From: Nannobrachium achirus
Taxonomy: Eukaryota > Chordata > Actinopteri > Myctophiformes > Myctophidae
Assembly: GCA_963921795.1 (NCBI GenBank)
Contig: OY997658.1
Location: 28,086,609-28,150,608 of the forward strand
Length of the DNA stretch: 64,000 bases
Reading direction: 5' to 3'
Below, piece by piece: positions 1 through 11,199 of the stretch. Position 1 is the stretch's first letter. Each line of letters begins with the position of its first letter. The translations under genes and the position numbers were made by a program. The notes beneath the pieces are model-generated. The model was not told the DNA's origin. It worked only from the letters and a program-made list of their open reading frames with translations, and did not search any database.

Positions 1-434
1 CAACTTGTTGCGAGCTTGTAAATCATGTGAGACCACTGACTCAGCACTGTAATTAAAGTTAATAAGGAGCACCTTTGCTTGTGAGCTACATAACTAACTG
101 TTTGTTCAAGCTATGGGCCATATCCATTGTTTTGAATAGGGAGCGCAAGTGACAAACTGATCGCTAAAAGCCTAAAAAAATCGTCTAAAAATCGTCTAAA
201 GCCACTCGGTTAGTGGCTTTAGATATTGCTCTACGCACTTTGCGATTTTAGTGTTGGTACGATCAATCATGGGCGCATGAGAGCGATTTAGAAACGTTTG
301 GGGGAAATAAAAAAAAATCTGAGAACCAGAAGAAGATATAATGGGAGAGAATGGGACAATCTGAGTGACGCCCGGCACTCCGAGGGCCATAGATAAAATT
401 CTGTAAGTCTCTGTTTTATTTTAGTGGCACTGTA
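1..434. other. No gene seen; short hairpin
   Basis: I see no coding signal here. A short perfect hairpin (arms CTAAAGCCACT) lies at about 196-222. The first 30 bases contain GCGAGCTTGTA, a single arm of the palindrome family found throughout the window. Confidence 0.4.
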
Positions 435-821
435 GCGTGATTACGGGTCCAACTGGGAAAGATGGATAACCACGCCCCGGACTCATTTTTGAAGCTTGTG
501 ATTGGCTGAACTGGACGTAGGGAGCGCTCCGTTGTAGTCACTTGGACCGCGCGAGGTGCACCAAAACCCAATTATCATGGCGTTTATCGTGCGCTATAAC
601 GATTGCATTCACCACGGCTTCGTAACTCGCGCGGCGCTCCGCCGGCCGCGCGGCCCTGGCCCGCTCTTCGCGGCCACTCGCGCCTGCGGCGCTCGGGGGC
701 GAAGAGCAGGACCAAGGTCCGCTGGCCTTCGCGCCGCTTGCAGTGTCGTGGACAATAACTGTGAAAACGAGCGCTCTATGCCGTTTCCATCCATCTTTCC
801 CAGTTGGATCCGTAATCACGC
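435..821. mobile_element. MITE with 31-32 bp inverted ends and GC-rich core
   Basis: The ends are an inverted repeat of about 31 bases. It starts GCGTGATTACGG at 435-466 and is mirrored at 790-821. The interior is strongly GC-rich (about 620-740). Part of it reappears inverted at about 6580-6665, and the stretch near 495-535 resembles 37690-37735. There is no transposase, so this is a non-autonomous DNA element. I could not read a clear target duplication, so the superfamily is open. Confidence 0.6.
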
Positions 822-1640
822 GCCTCTGTACGAAACACGACGAGCGTGGCTACAAACGTGCCAAAAAACATGCATAAATGTTGAATATTTTGGCCGTGAG
901 GACAATATATTCACAGAAGATCTGGGAACAAGAAAAAATCTCCTCCACTCTAGCCAAACTCTAGGACTGGTTTTCCCGCCAAAAATACCCCCAACACACC
1001 CCAAACCACTCTACCTTTGAGCTGCGATTGTGAATAAACCGTACAAAATTTTCGAATACCGTTTGAACCAGGGAAAAGTCCAAAAGCGTGTGAGCGTTTT
1101 TCAACTTTAAATCATGTTCCTACGTAAATGTATGCCAGAGTAATGAGGCTATAAAGTTTAGTGAAAAAGTGAAAATTTGAAAGTCAGATCCCATTCATTC
1201 TCTATGGGATGAAAGATTTATGAATAAAGTTAAATATTTCAAACAGTATAAACTTTAAAAAAAATTCTAAAACAACAATGAAACTTCAAACCTCGCTGAA
1301 CATTTCAAAGTTGGAACGAGGTTTTTATGTGAAAGTATGAAAGAGCTATAAGAGCACAAAGAATGTGTGCCAGAAAAGTGGGCACTTTTCCCAATAGACT
1401 CCCATTATAAGGAGGAAAAATAAAAGTTTATTTATCCAAAAATATGAAATATTTTGAAAAGAAAAATACGAGCACACATCACTGTAGAAAGCTGAACATG
1501 TTGAAGTTGGAACGAAGTTTGTAGCAAAAAGTGTTAGGGAGTTGAAATCCGTCGAAGAAAGTGGGGGGAACCTTGGAAGTTTGAAACTTATAAACATAAA
1601 CTGGGGTACAACAAGGTGGACTCGCCTTCAGCGAGCCCAC
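822..1640. other. No gene seen; AT-rich spacer
   Basis: No convincing reading frame, exon or element end is visible. A phrase resembling GTTGGAACGA recurs at about 1312 and 1507, which suggests an old degenerate repeat. Confidence 0.35.
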
Positions 1641-1766
1641 AATTAAGTATGGCGGATTGCAATAAGTGTTTTGCCATTGCATTGCATGGCAGGCACACTT
1701 AACTAAGTATGGCGGATTACAATAAGTGTTTTGCCATTGCGTTGCATGGCAGGCACACTTAACTAT
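1641..1766. repeat. Two-copy tandem repeat, about 62 bp unit
   Basis: The segment beginning AAGTATGGCGGATT is repeated once, head to tail, with only a few differences. Both copies end with GGCAGGCACACTTAACTA. It is non-coding. Confidence 0.75.
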
Positions 1767-2030
1767 GTGGGATGTCGTACGAGAGAGAGAATAGAATTCT
1801 CATGGTGTGATGACTTTCAAGGACACTGTATTCGACACACACCACGGCTCGGAGATTATGCATAGGACATTGACACTTTAGAGAAGATTTGTGTGCATGA
1901 GGAAATATGCAATCCGCTTTCATACAGTACGCATTAAATCTACAATATGTCAGAGAAAAACAACACCGTGTTTGAAGGAGTATCATTGTGCATTTAATTC
2001 CTATCTCCCTTCTCAGAAGCCTTGTTAGAG

Positions 2031-2201
<171 letters not shown>

Positions 2202-2320
2202 GTGGGGCAATTTCTTTGACATTTACCCAGTATTTCTAGCTTGTTGTCTCAGACCTGCCTATCTCCTCTGAGGTCATGTGCGCACATCCATACACCCTTG
2301 CATGCACGCTGAAGTAAATG

Positions 2321-2326
2321 TTTACA

Positions 2327-2361
<35 letters not shown>
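2321..2361. repeat. (CACG)n microsatellite
   Basis: A tetranucleotide array of about 40 bases. Similar (CACG)n arrays occur at 38018-38060 and 44465-44540. Confidence 0.95.
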
Positions 2362-2363
<2 letters not shown>

Positions 2364-2536
2364 CACGCACACGCAGGAGCACACAGGAGTTGAGATGAGG
2401 AGAAGATGAAGAGTGGAATATGAGGCAAACATAGCAGAAATATACTGGGAATGATATTTTTTTCTGGACTTTCAAAATTACTTTTTTATTATAGTCGAGG
2501 ACCCACATGGCCAAAAGCTCAAAGAAAAGAGGGGTA

Positions 2537-3155
2537 CCTGTGATTTTCTGCCGTACTTTTTATTTCAGTTTTATCTATTAGGTTGGTCATTAAGGTCCAC
2601 AGAATGAGAGGCCTGCTCTGCCGGAAACATCGCGAAAAAAAGTTATGGCCATTTGTATATTCATTGTCCCATTACTCCACTACAAATATAAAAAAAAGAA
2701 AAAAAGTCTGCTTTAATTAGCATGTGAGGGGTCAAACTAGGGATTCTTCGTGATTCTGAATCCATTGCAAGCATTTGTTTTGCATGAAAAACATTCCTTG
2801 GGCTAGATATCAACCCTCCAAAACAGTCAAAAGTGATGAGTCATCACTTTTTTTCCACTTTTCACAGTTTTGGGCTGCCGAAAAGTAACCCAAGCAATGT
2901 TTTTTATGCAAACAAATGCTTGCAATGGATTCAGAATCATGAAGAACCCCTAATTTGACCCCTCACATGCTAATTAAATCAGATGTTCTTCCTTTTTTTA
3001 ATATTTCTAGTGGAGTCAATGGGACAGTGGATATACAAATGGCCATAACTTTTTTTCGCGATGTTTCCGGCAGAGCAGGCCTCTCATTCTGTGGACCTTA
3101 ATGACCAAACTAATAGATAAAACAGAAATAAAAAGTACGGCAGAAAATCACAGGT
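2537..3155. mobile_element. Foldback MITE, about 620 bp, near-complete palindrome
   Basis: The two halves are inverted copies of about 300 bases. The outer ends read ACCTGTGATTTTCTGCCGTAC and its complement, and the centre is near 2838 at GTGATGAGTCATCAC. The arms contain CATTGCAAGCATTTGTTTTGCA. A second, longer foldback at 17545-18250 and a fragment at 48540-48720 share this inner core but have different outer arms. Non-coding; superfamily not assigned. Confidence 0.8.
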
Positions 3156-3182
3156 CCCCTCCCATTTTGGGGCCTGGGTCCC

Positions 3183-3634
3183 CGACTATTATGGCTGGCT
3201 GTCTGTCTGTCAGTCCGTCAGTATGTCTGTCACGTCACGTCACACTTTTGCCCTACTCATATCTCCGCCACCGTTGCCCCTATCCATGTGAAATTTTCCA
3301 CACACACTCCTTGCCTGCCAAACCACAACCTCCACGGACCCCCAGGGACCCCCTGCCACCGCCACCAGTGCAAAAATTACCAAATCAACACCCCAACTGG
3401 GCTACTCACGGGGAATTCCCGGGGGGCACCGACTCCTGCTGCTCCAACAGTCCTTCACCTTCATCGATTTAACTTTGCCACGCCCCCTCCTCTGATTGGC
3501 CGAAACTTTATTTGGCTTTACTCATTAACTGTTTGTCGTACACACTTGTGGGTGGTGTCAATGCCACTTACAGGCCTCTTTGTGTATACTGTGACCTGAC
3601 GGTCGCTTATCTCCCGATTAGGGAGTCTTACTGG
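3183..3634 (+). mobile_element. Helitron-like element, family B, copy 1
   Basis: This repeat family starts near a CTGTCTGTCTGTC stretch. It ends with a hairpin (CTCCC-GATTA-GGGAG) and then TCTTACTGG, immediately followed by T. A hairpin just before CTRR and an adjoining T is the known 3' signature of Helitrons. Other copies end at 13921, 61935 and 62455 with the same terminus, each followed by T. The 5' end is not secure. The middle of this copy, around 3460-3580, matches 28560-28700. Confidence 0.45.
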
Positions 3635-3809
3635 TTATTATGTATTTGTATTGTTTGCTAATTTCTCAAAAGCCAGCAAACAACATATCCAAGCATTAAT
3701 AAATTATTTATTTTCCTTCAATAATTAGTTTCTAATTTTTATCTGGCGTAATAGGCAACACTTGTTTCCGATGGGAGAATAACTTTATAACTTCTACAAT
3801 AATACAGTT

Positions 3810-4395
3810 GGAGTGAGACTGAGTTACTAGGGCCCAAGGTGGAGGGGCCTTCATTATTTTATACTTTAGCTATTGAAAAATAGCAGATATACAAGCTCAC
3901 AGCGAGCTTGTAGATCTGCTATTTTTGAAAAGTTGTGAAAATGTGTGCAAATCTTTGAATATAGTATGTATTTTTCAAATCTCAAATTTTGCTTCTGGGG
4001 GGTCCCTGGAACTAAATATTTTGAGATGGGGGTCCCTGGAACTAAATATTTTGAGATGGGGGTCCGTGGCCGAATACTTACAAAGTTTGAGCAGCAATGA
4101 CATAGAAAAATAGTTTTTTCAAAAGAAAAAAAAGAAAAAAAAGAAGAAAAAAAAACCTTAGAAGGGGAAGACATTTATAGAATCGGGTCAAAGATATTCA
4201 AAGACTTGCACAAATTTTCACGATTTTTCAAAAATAGCAGATCTGCCTGTATCTGCTATTTTTCAATAGCACAAAATAACGCGTAATAATGCGTTCCCAG
4301 TCTAAATGGGTTAAACCCCTCCTATGAAGAACATTCATGGGGGGCCCGCAGTGAATCCTTGTACCCAGGGCCCAGAATTTGGTGTGACACCCCTG
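3810..4395 (-). mobile_element. hAT MITE, family N1 (degenerate copy)
   Basis: This matches the intact N1 element at 35861-36481 in inverted orientation. The far end is GTGTGACACCCCTG at 4382-4395; the opposite terminus is missing. It contains two copies of the AGCAGATCTACAAGCTC palindrome (about 3885-3935 and 4226-4265) and a short internal duplication (CCTGGAACTAAATATTTTGA repeated at about 4006 and 4036). Confidence 0.7.
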
Positions 4396-4573
4396 CCTCC
4401 TTGTGCACCACTTGTGGTGCAATCTTGACGAAATCTGATTTCAAGCAACAGCGAAAGCCTGTGGGGCTGTCAACCCCCATCCCTTCATATCCATAATTGT
4501 ATTTTGTTTACGCCCAAGTCTGCTCTGTAAAGTTCAACATTGCACTCAGAATGGATGCAATGCAACCACCAGG

Positions 4574-4795
4574 TCATTTGAATTCTTTCCTCATTATAGG
4601 CTGGGAGACATAGATAGAGTGTTCCAATTTACATTTAGATTGCCTCACGAGAAGTAAATTAAACAATACCTTTTTGTTGCATCCAGTCATCTTACAATGC
4701 ACGCCATATATATAGACATACTGTATGCAAATACAGTGTTTGTGACAAGTACAGTATGCACATGTATGCAGAACGAATACCCATGTGCACATTAG
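4574..4795. other. No gene seen; spacer
   Basis: AT-rich sequence without a coding or element signature that I can support. Confidence 0.3.
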
Positions 4796-6130
4796 TTTTT
4801 TATAAGAAAATGAGAAAAATAAAAAAAATGCTTTCGCAGAATTCACACCCTAGTGCGTGATCTAACTTAATGAGAATTGAAATCTGATGCGTTCAAATGT
4901 AATCAGCCAATGAAAACCTATCCAAAACAGCCGACCTTCAAATAAAGATAATAATAAGCAAATCATTTAAGGAGAATTCCGGACTAGTCCCCGGCGTGCC
5001 CCGATGGGAGATTTTCACCAAGTGCCCCTCAACAACAACAACAACAACAATCCCCCCCCCCCCCGTCCATGCGGACAGCGCAAATGCTGGACACCAGGCT
5101 CCAACAGAAACTCGCTCCAACACGCTCGCCATCTAATGTCTTCATGACAATATGTAGCCCAACCAACTTTCTAGTGTCTCAGGTTGCACATGAACTCCTC
5201 CACAGCGGTGAGACACTCCAACACAACAACTCTGACATTAGTCTTCACACTACAAACATCACCATGCCGTTTTTCCAAAACAGCATTTTAAATATCATCC
5301 ATTAAGACAACTAGGCCTACATTAATGACAGCACACAGTTTAATTGACAGCAATGCATCACTGCAAACCAGCATTATTTATATTAATTACTTAACTCACC
5401 TGCTAAAGTAAGGAGGATGATAGCCATAGAATGGCTCTGATTTTAAGGAATAAGTAATCGTTTTTTATAAGAAAATGAGAAAAATAAAAAAAATGCTTTC
5501 GCAGAATTCACACCCTAGTGCGTGATCTAACTTAATGAGAATTGAAATCTGATGCGTTCAAATGTAATCAGCCAATGAAAACCTATCCAAAACAGCCGAC
5601 CTTCAAATAAAGATAATAATAAGCAAATCATTTAAGGAGAATTCCGGACTAGTCCCCGGCGTGCCCCGATGGGAGATTTTCACCAAGTGCCCCTCAACAA
5701 CAACAACAACAACCCTCCCCCCCCCCCCCCCCCCGTCCATGCGGACAGCGCAAATGCTGGACACCAGGCTCCAACAGAAGCTCGCTCCAACACGCTCGCC
5801 ATCTAATGTCTTCATGACAATATGTAGCCCTACCAACTTTCTAGTGTCTCAGGTTGCACATGAACTCCTCCACAGCGGTGAGACACTCCAACACAACAAC
5901 TCTGACATTAGTCTTCACACTACAAACATCACCATGCCGTTTTTCCAAAACAGCATTTTAAATATCATCCATTAAGACAACTAGGCCTACATTAATGACA
6001 GCACACAGTTTAATTGACAGCAATGCATCACTGCAAACCAGCATTATTTATATTAATTACTTAACTCACCTGCTAAAGTAAGGAGGATGATAGCCATAGA
6101 ATGGCTCTGATTTTAAGGAATAAGTAATCG
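4796..6130. repeat. Recent tandem duplication, about 665 bp unit
   Basis: Copy 1 (4796-5460) and copy 2 (5461-6130) are almost identical. They begin at TATAAGAAAATGAG and end at GGAATAAGTAATCG. The visible differences are mainly the lengths of the internal (AAC)n and poly-C runs plus a few single bases. Neither copy has a convincing gene. The short C-rich frames in both copies are the same non-coding stretch read twice. Confidence 0.95.
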
Positions 6131-6225
6131 TAAAATACAGAGCCATATAAGAACGGTCTCATTGCGCTGCGGTTAGCAGCTTATCTGCGTGCCACTAAAG
6201 TGCTGCACGTTACTTGTGTACTCAC

Positions 6226-6478
6226 CCAATAATTTATTCCTCAGCCTGGGAGAAAGATATTGTCCTGTAGTGTCATATCCCTGACTGGCTGAAAACATGT
6301 ATTTTGTCAAATATCTCCACTTATCCTCGAGCCGAACACAGACGACTTTCTGACCGGGCGAGGGGCACGGAATGACTGCTGGACTGAATATATCAAAACT
6401 TCCTTTGGGAAGTACAAATGTACGGGGCGCACATTTGACAGGTGCTTGTGAATGACGTGGGGTGATTACGGTAATCAC
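6226..6478 (-). pseudogene. Unidentified exon-like open segment
   Basis: On the minus strand about 75 codons stay open and read like ordinary protein, for example FVLPKGSFDIFSPAVIP and DKWRYLTKYMFSASQGYD. The segment ends at a good splice donor: GGTGAGTA, with the exon ending at 6226. I do not recognise the family. No partner exon, acceptor or start was found, and the upstream part runs into the inverted repeat centred near 6465. It could be an exon of an unknown host gene, a captured gene fragment in a foldback element, or chance. Confidence 0.3.
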
Positions 6479-6575
6479 ACCACCTGCGTGAATGTGTGCC
6501 CTGTACGTTTGTGCTTCCCAAAGGAAGTTTTGATATTCAGTCCAACAGTCATTCCGGGCCCCTCGCCGGTCGGAA
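6342..6575. repeat. Inverted repeat with about 90-bp arms
   Basis: The left arm (about 6342-6430) and right arm (about 6486-6575) are diverged inverted copies. Both contain AACTTCCTTTGGGAAG-like sequence and a GAGGGGC block, with a centre near GTGATTACGGTAATCAC. Two bases lost in the right arm break the frame that is open in the left arm. The GC-rich block at 6580-6665 next to it is an inverted match to 640-740. Confidence 0.7.
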
Positions 6576-6845
6576 AATCTTCCGCAAGCGGCGCGAAAGA
6601 AGGCCAGCGGACCTTGGTCCTGCTCTTCGCGCCCGAGCGCCGCAGGCGCGAGTGCCCGCGCCTGCTTTCGATTTCTTTCTTTCTTGCCTCGGTTTGTGGT
6701 GGGAAGCTGACTTTGAATGCGGTATGCTCCCCATCGTGGTGCTGCCGCATAACGTTAAATTCTTTGCAAACAGATTGCAGATCAGACACACGGGAGTTGC
6801 ATTGGTGAAAGCAGGTAAGATGAAAATATACTTTTCTGTCCATTA

Positions 6846-7110
6846 ACCCATTTAGAACGGGTACACATTATAGTGTATTATTATTTTATGCTTTAACTAT
6901 TGAAAAACAGCAGATATACAAGCTCAGCTTGTAGATCTGCTATTTTTGAAAAATTGTGAAAATTTAAATTTTGACCCGATTCTATAAGTGTCTTTTGAAT
7001 CCTTCCAAGATTTTTTGTATGTTTCTATGTCAGCAATCTGGCCAGCCATCGTCAAAGAAGGTCCTTTTCACTTAACTGGAGCTCAGTTAGTCTGTTCTTG
7101 AGAGACTACT
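6846..7110. mobile_element. hAT MITE N1 remnant
   Basis: It carries the palindrome at about 6905-6952 and N1 internal sequence (ACCCGATTCTATAAGTGTCT). The part at about 7015-7110 matches 60541-60650 in inverted orientation, so a second shared module is attached. The Penelope-like element begins immediately to the right. Confidence 0.55.
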
Positions 7111-7114
7111 ATGC

Positions 7115-7195
7115 ATACACCCTCTCCGAAGAGCACCTGTTTACAGCGTTTTCATCATTCACGGACCCACGTAGCGCTTCTTCTTCTTTTATCTA
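7115..7195 (+). repeat. Left terminal direct repeat of the PLE
   Basis: An 81-bp block starting ATACACCCTCTCCGAAGAGC and ending TTCTTTTATCTA recurs at 12475-12555 in the same orientation. It marks the left boundary of the element. It lacks the ribozyme region present near the right end, so it is a truncated pseudo-LTR. Confidence 0.85.
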
Positions 7196-7286
7196 TTCAT
7201 TATTGGAGGACTTCCCTGGGTGAGTCTGTTTAAGAAGCAGCTCCGTTCTAATAGTTTGGAACGTTGTGGCCATTTAAATATTAACT

Positions 7287-8084
7287 ATGACGTCAAATAC
7301 TACTTTCTCCTACACGGAGCAGCAAGGAAAAGACATTATAGTCCGAGACTCTCTACTTGGGAACGATGTCACACTGACACAGTCAAATGATGTTATGAAA
7401 CTATTCCAAGACTTGAAAAACTCGTTACAAAAAGAAAAGAAACTGGAACTGCAGTCAATCACTCTTTCCGACTATTGGAGAGAAGAAATGATTCCTCTGG
7501 GCTTGAGGGTCAAAAAATTCCCCGCATTCGGGAGTGACAACACTGATTTTAAAAACAAATGGGAAGCAATATTAAACAAATGTTCTCTCGACTTGATCCT
7601 ACTCCTCATTGATGAATCCAAGACACAGAAAACTGAAATACAAGTGGAGATTATACAGGAAATGAAAGAACAACTCGCTCGCGTCACTGACACGGAGCGG
7701 AAGGAATCATTGGATAAACAACTCCAAGAGGACATGGACAAGTTCACCAGTGCACTGCGTGATGTGAAACTGGACAAATTTAGACGGGACCAAAATGACT
7801 ATAGGAAAGGAAATGTTTACTCATGGAAACAAAACACCTTTGGTGGACGTGGCAACAACAGACAGAAACATACACGCTCTGTGTCCTTTTCCCTTCCAAG
7901 CAGCGATGACGATGAAATGATGAGTAACTCCGCAACCGGGACTGCTGATTTTTTAGACAAGCGCACCACGAACCGCAGAGGAAGAGGAAGACGAGGAGGA
8001 GCGGGAGGAAGCGGTCGATTCCCCCCACACCGTTCGGACAGCAGATACCAGCTACGCAGCACCGGGTCGACACCGACAGCATGA
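7287..8084 (+). CDS. PLE ORF1 (265 aa), putative RNA-binding protein
   Basis: A 265-codon frame lies just upstream of the RT ORF. The middle (about residues 105-165) is rich in E, K and Q and probably helical or coiled coil. The tail (about residues 225-250) is rich in R and G (RRGRGRRGG), which suggests nucleic-acid binding. No catalytic motif is visible. The start lies 4 codons before the FSYTEQQ segment and no better upstream ATG is seen in frame. Its stop overlaps the next start as ATGA (8081-8084), so the second protein may be made by termination-reinitiation. A similar upstream frame accompanies some vertebrate PLEs to my knowledge, but its function is not established. Assignment as ORF1 is inferred from position and coupling. 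Confidence 0.75.
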   Translation: MTSNTTFSYTEQQGKDIIVRDSLLGNDVTLTQSNDVMKLFQDLKNSLQKEKKLELQSITLSDYWREEMIPLGLRVKKFPAFGSDNTDFKNKWEAILNKCSLDLILLLIDESKTQKTEIQVEIIQEMKEQLARVTDTERKESLDKQLQEDMDKFTSALRDVKLDKFRRDQNDYRKGNVYSWKQNTFGGRGNNRQKHTRSVSFSLPSSDDDEMMSNSATGTADFLDKRTTNRRGRGRRGGAGGSGRFPPHRSDSRYQLRSTGSTPTA

Positions 8085-9607
8085 ACCAGACGGTGATAAA
8101 TATATCAGGTACGACTCTTTCAGATGCCTGCATGTCCGTGTTATCAAAGGGACTTTCATTTGCTCCTACTTACGCTACGAGTGAGTTTAAAACTAAAGTT
8201 GACCTGTTTAAGTTTTATAGAAACCTACATCTAAAAGCATGGTACAACCACGATCCACATAACACCGTGTCCAGAACGACAACACCTGACACTGAGCAAT
8301 CTATCGCTCACACTCCTTTTAAACCTAAATCTAAGTTCTTTCCACTTAACAATAACGCTTGCCTAAACGCATTTACAAAAAAAGTAACCTATGATGTGGA
8401 AAAACTATTTCAGGAAGGAAACAGACGTCCACGGAAATACAACCTTACAAAGGAGGAGAACCAGGCAATCTTGGAACTCCAAAACAACAACAGCTTGGTG
8501 GTTAAGATGGCAGACAAGGGAGGCGCTACAGTGATCTGGGGTAAGGAACAATACGTTCAAGAGGCTCTACGCCAACTTAGCAACCCTATATATTACAGTC
8601 CAGTGACCACTAACCCCCTGTCTAATATGTACACTGAATTGAAAGAACTCCTTGATGTAGCTAAAGAAGAGAACTGGATAACGGACAAAGAATATGACTT
8701 TCTACTACCTAAAAGCCCCCGTTTGGCATCTTTCTATATGCTACCCAAAATCCACAAGGATCCTGTCAATCCACCTGGCAGGCCTATTATTAGTGGTAAT
8801 GAAACTCTGTCTGAACCAGCCTCCAAATTTATAGATTCTTTTATTAAACCTTTTGTTACCAACTTACCTGCTTTCCTCCAGGATACAACCAGCGTGTTAA
8901 AACAATTGGATGATCTACACAATATTGGGAGTGCTTTTCTGGTCACAATGGACGTTGAATCCCTCTACACAAATATTGATCACAGTGAAGGCCTTGAAGC
9001 ACTAAGGTATTACCTCCAGCAACGCTCTGGGGACAGTATGCCCCCTAGTGACTTCATCGTGTCACTAGCAGAATGGACACTCAAAAACAATGTCTTTTTA
9101 TTTCAGGACCAGTTTTACAGACAGGAAAAGGGGACGGCTATGGGTGCAGCTTATGCCCCTAGCTATGCAGGACTCTTCTTGGGCCTATGGGAACAACAAT
9201 TCATCTACAGTCAAACCAATCCTTTCTTGGACAAGATCAAATGGTACGGCAGGTACATTGATGATTTATTCTTTATTTTTATTGGATCTGAGCAGGACTT
9301 ACTGGATTTCCATAAATATATTAATCTGACCAATGTTAACCTTAAACTAACTCTGGAGTATAGCAAATCAGAAATTAATTTTCTTGATTTGAATATATCA
9401 AAGGATGATAATGGATTTATACATACCTCTATCTTTAGGAAGAGCAGTGATCGGAACACTATCTTGAGGGCAGATAGCTTTCACCCCTCCAGCCTTATTT
9501 CAAATATTCCCTATGGACAGTTTCAGAGACTACGCCGAATATGTGATTCGGAAGATGACTTCGACCAACAAGCCATCAACATGCACCAGAGATTTACTCA
9601 GAGGGGA
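8081..9607 (+). CDS. PLE reverse transcriptase ORF (5' part, cut by hAT)
   Basis: This frame encodes a Penelope-type reverse transcriptase. LPKIHKDP at residues 221-228 is the conserved PLE block, and GRPIISG follows. Motif A is VTMDVESLYTNI with catalytic D291. GTAMGAAYAPSYAGLF is motif B. YIDD at residues 392-395 supplies the other two catalytic aspartates. NFLDL follows in the thumb-side region. The RT would copy element RNA primed at a nick made by the linked endonuclease. PLE sequence ends at GAGGGGAT (9601-9608), where the hAT begins. The last codons up to 9679 belong to the hAT. The start ATG overlaps the ORF1 stop. Confidence 0.93.
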
Positions 9608-9608
9608 T

Positions 9609-11199
9609 CAGTGTTGGGCAGTAACGAATTACTAATAATATATTACTGTAATATTATTACTTTATCCAGTAACGAATAATATAAGGTATTACTCTGTCAA
9701 AACTGGTAATATGTAACGCTTTACTCCGCAAAAAAAAGCCCTCGTTACCCGTTACTTGAAGTTGCCGCATCATGCAAAAATAGAACAGACCTACAAACTA
9801 TAACACATATCAACAGAGATGCTGTGTAGCTTGTAGATCTGCCGCAGCTTGCGCACAGTTATGACGTAGCTTATGTTAGAGGGGTGAGAGCGTTGCTGCC
9901 TGCAGCCTGTCCAACAGTCATAAGACAGGCTAGACAGCACAACATTCTGTCGTCCACAGTGTACGGCGCGCGACACAGCTCGGCCCCAGAGTCACCTGGA
10001 GGGACGGGGCCGGCTCCCAGGGGGTCCCCGAGGGGTCCCCCACCCTTGGGGACCCCCGCGGACCCCCTCGCAGCCCGAAAAAACTAGGCCAAAACGGCCA
10101 AAAGCGGCCCGTCCACCGCATCTATAGCGGATCCCCAAGCAGCTCGAAAACGCTAAGTGGATGGCTGGGACATTTACATTTAAAAAGCAATCGGGAGCGT
10201 GGACAAAAGCACGGCTTCGCAAATTATGCTTTGCATATCACCACAGCACATCAAGCCTCAAGCAACGCAATGCGAAGTTGCTGTTTAGCCGTTAGCTTAG
10301 CCTCCAGCCCTCCACTAGACTAGCCCTTGTGCTAACAGCTAACTGCTAGCCTCTCGCCTGTTGTAAAATGTAAACATAAGAAATACACATAGTTTCACCA
10401 CTCACCGAAAGAGACGGTTTTAGGGAGTTGAAAGCCTATGTACTTTGCTTAGTGGGAACCCCCCAGAGCCCTCCACATCACTTATAAAATACACTTTTAA
10501 GCCAGAAAAGAAAATATTTATTATAAGGATAATATAGGCAGGGGTCTTCAACATGTGGTCCGGGACCCCTAGGGTCCTCAGAGTTACAACAGGGGTCTCC
10601 ATATATCCTTGTCTAATAGCTAGGACCCCTTTCTTTTATTTACATCACCACTGACTAAACCCTAATATTTATTTATTCTGAGGAGTAGAGTGTAGAGGAG
10701 AAAGAGCAGTCCAAGTACAGAGCCTAGGATCAAAATACTAAAGTACTGGGGTGTTTAAATGTAATAAAAATAAGCAATGTGTTGTTGCTTAGCTTATATT
10801 AATTATTAATTGATTCACTTGTATACCAAAATCCATTATAAAGGTTTATCACTGTTCCCAGGTCAAATATTGATGTGCGATTAAAATGTGATTATTTGCG
10901 ATTAATTAATTACAAAGCCTGTCATTAATTATATATAGCCTATTTTTAATTGCATCCCAGAGACTCTTATTGTTCCAATAAATTTGATTCAGTTCTAAAA
11001 GGTGCTGGCTAAACAGATTCTGTTGTAGGCCTACATTTATTTTCTTTTGCGGGGTAAAAAAAAAAAAAAGTAATATAACTTAATATATTAGATATTACTC
11101 TTGATTCCAAGTAATAAGTAATATAATATTATTACTTTTCCCAAGGTGTAATAAGTAATAAGTAACGATTACTCTCCCAAGTAATATTGCCCAACACTG
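9609..11199. mobile_element. Non-autonomous hAT element inserted in the PLE
   Basis: The ends are CAGTGTTGGGCAGTAACG at 9609 and ATTGCCCAACACTG at 11186-11199. The insertion is flanked by an exact 8-bp duplication, GAGGGGAT (9601-9608 and 11200-11207). Eight-bp duplications and CAGTG-type ends are hAT hallmarks. The 1,591-bp interior has no transposase. It includes a GC-rich block at about 9960-10130 and, from 10539, a remnant of another hAT family (CAGGGGTCTTCAAC). It inserted after the PLE was already in place. Confidence 0.95.
10539..10625. mobile_element. hAT MITE N2 remnant nested in the larger hAT
   Basis: It begins CAGGGGTCTTCAAC and continues with GGTCCGGGACCCCTAGG and GAGTTACAACAGGGGTCTCC, as in the complete N2 copies at 40523, 46424 (inverted), 50033 (inverted) and 53168. 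No matching right end is visible. Confidence 0.6.
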
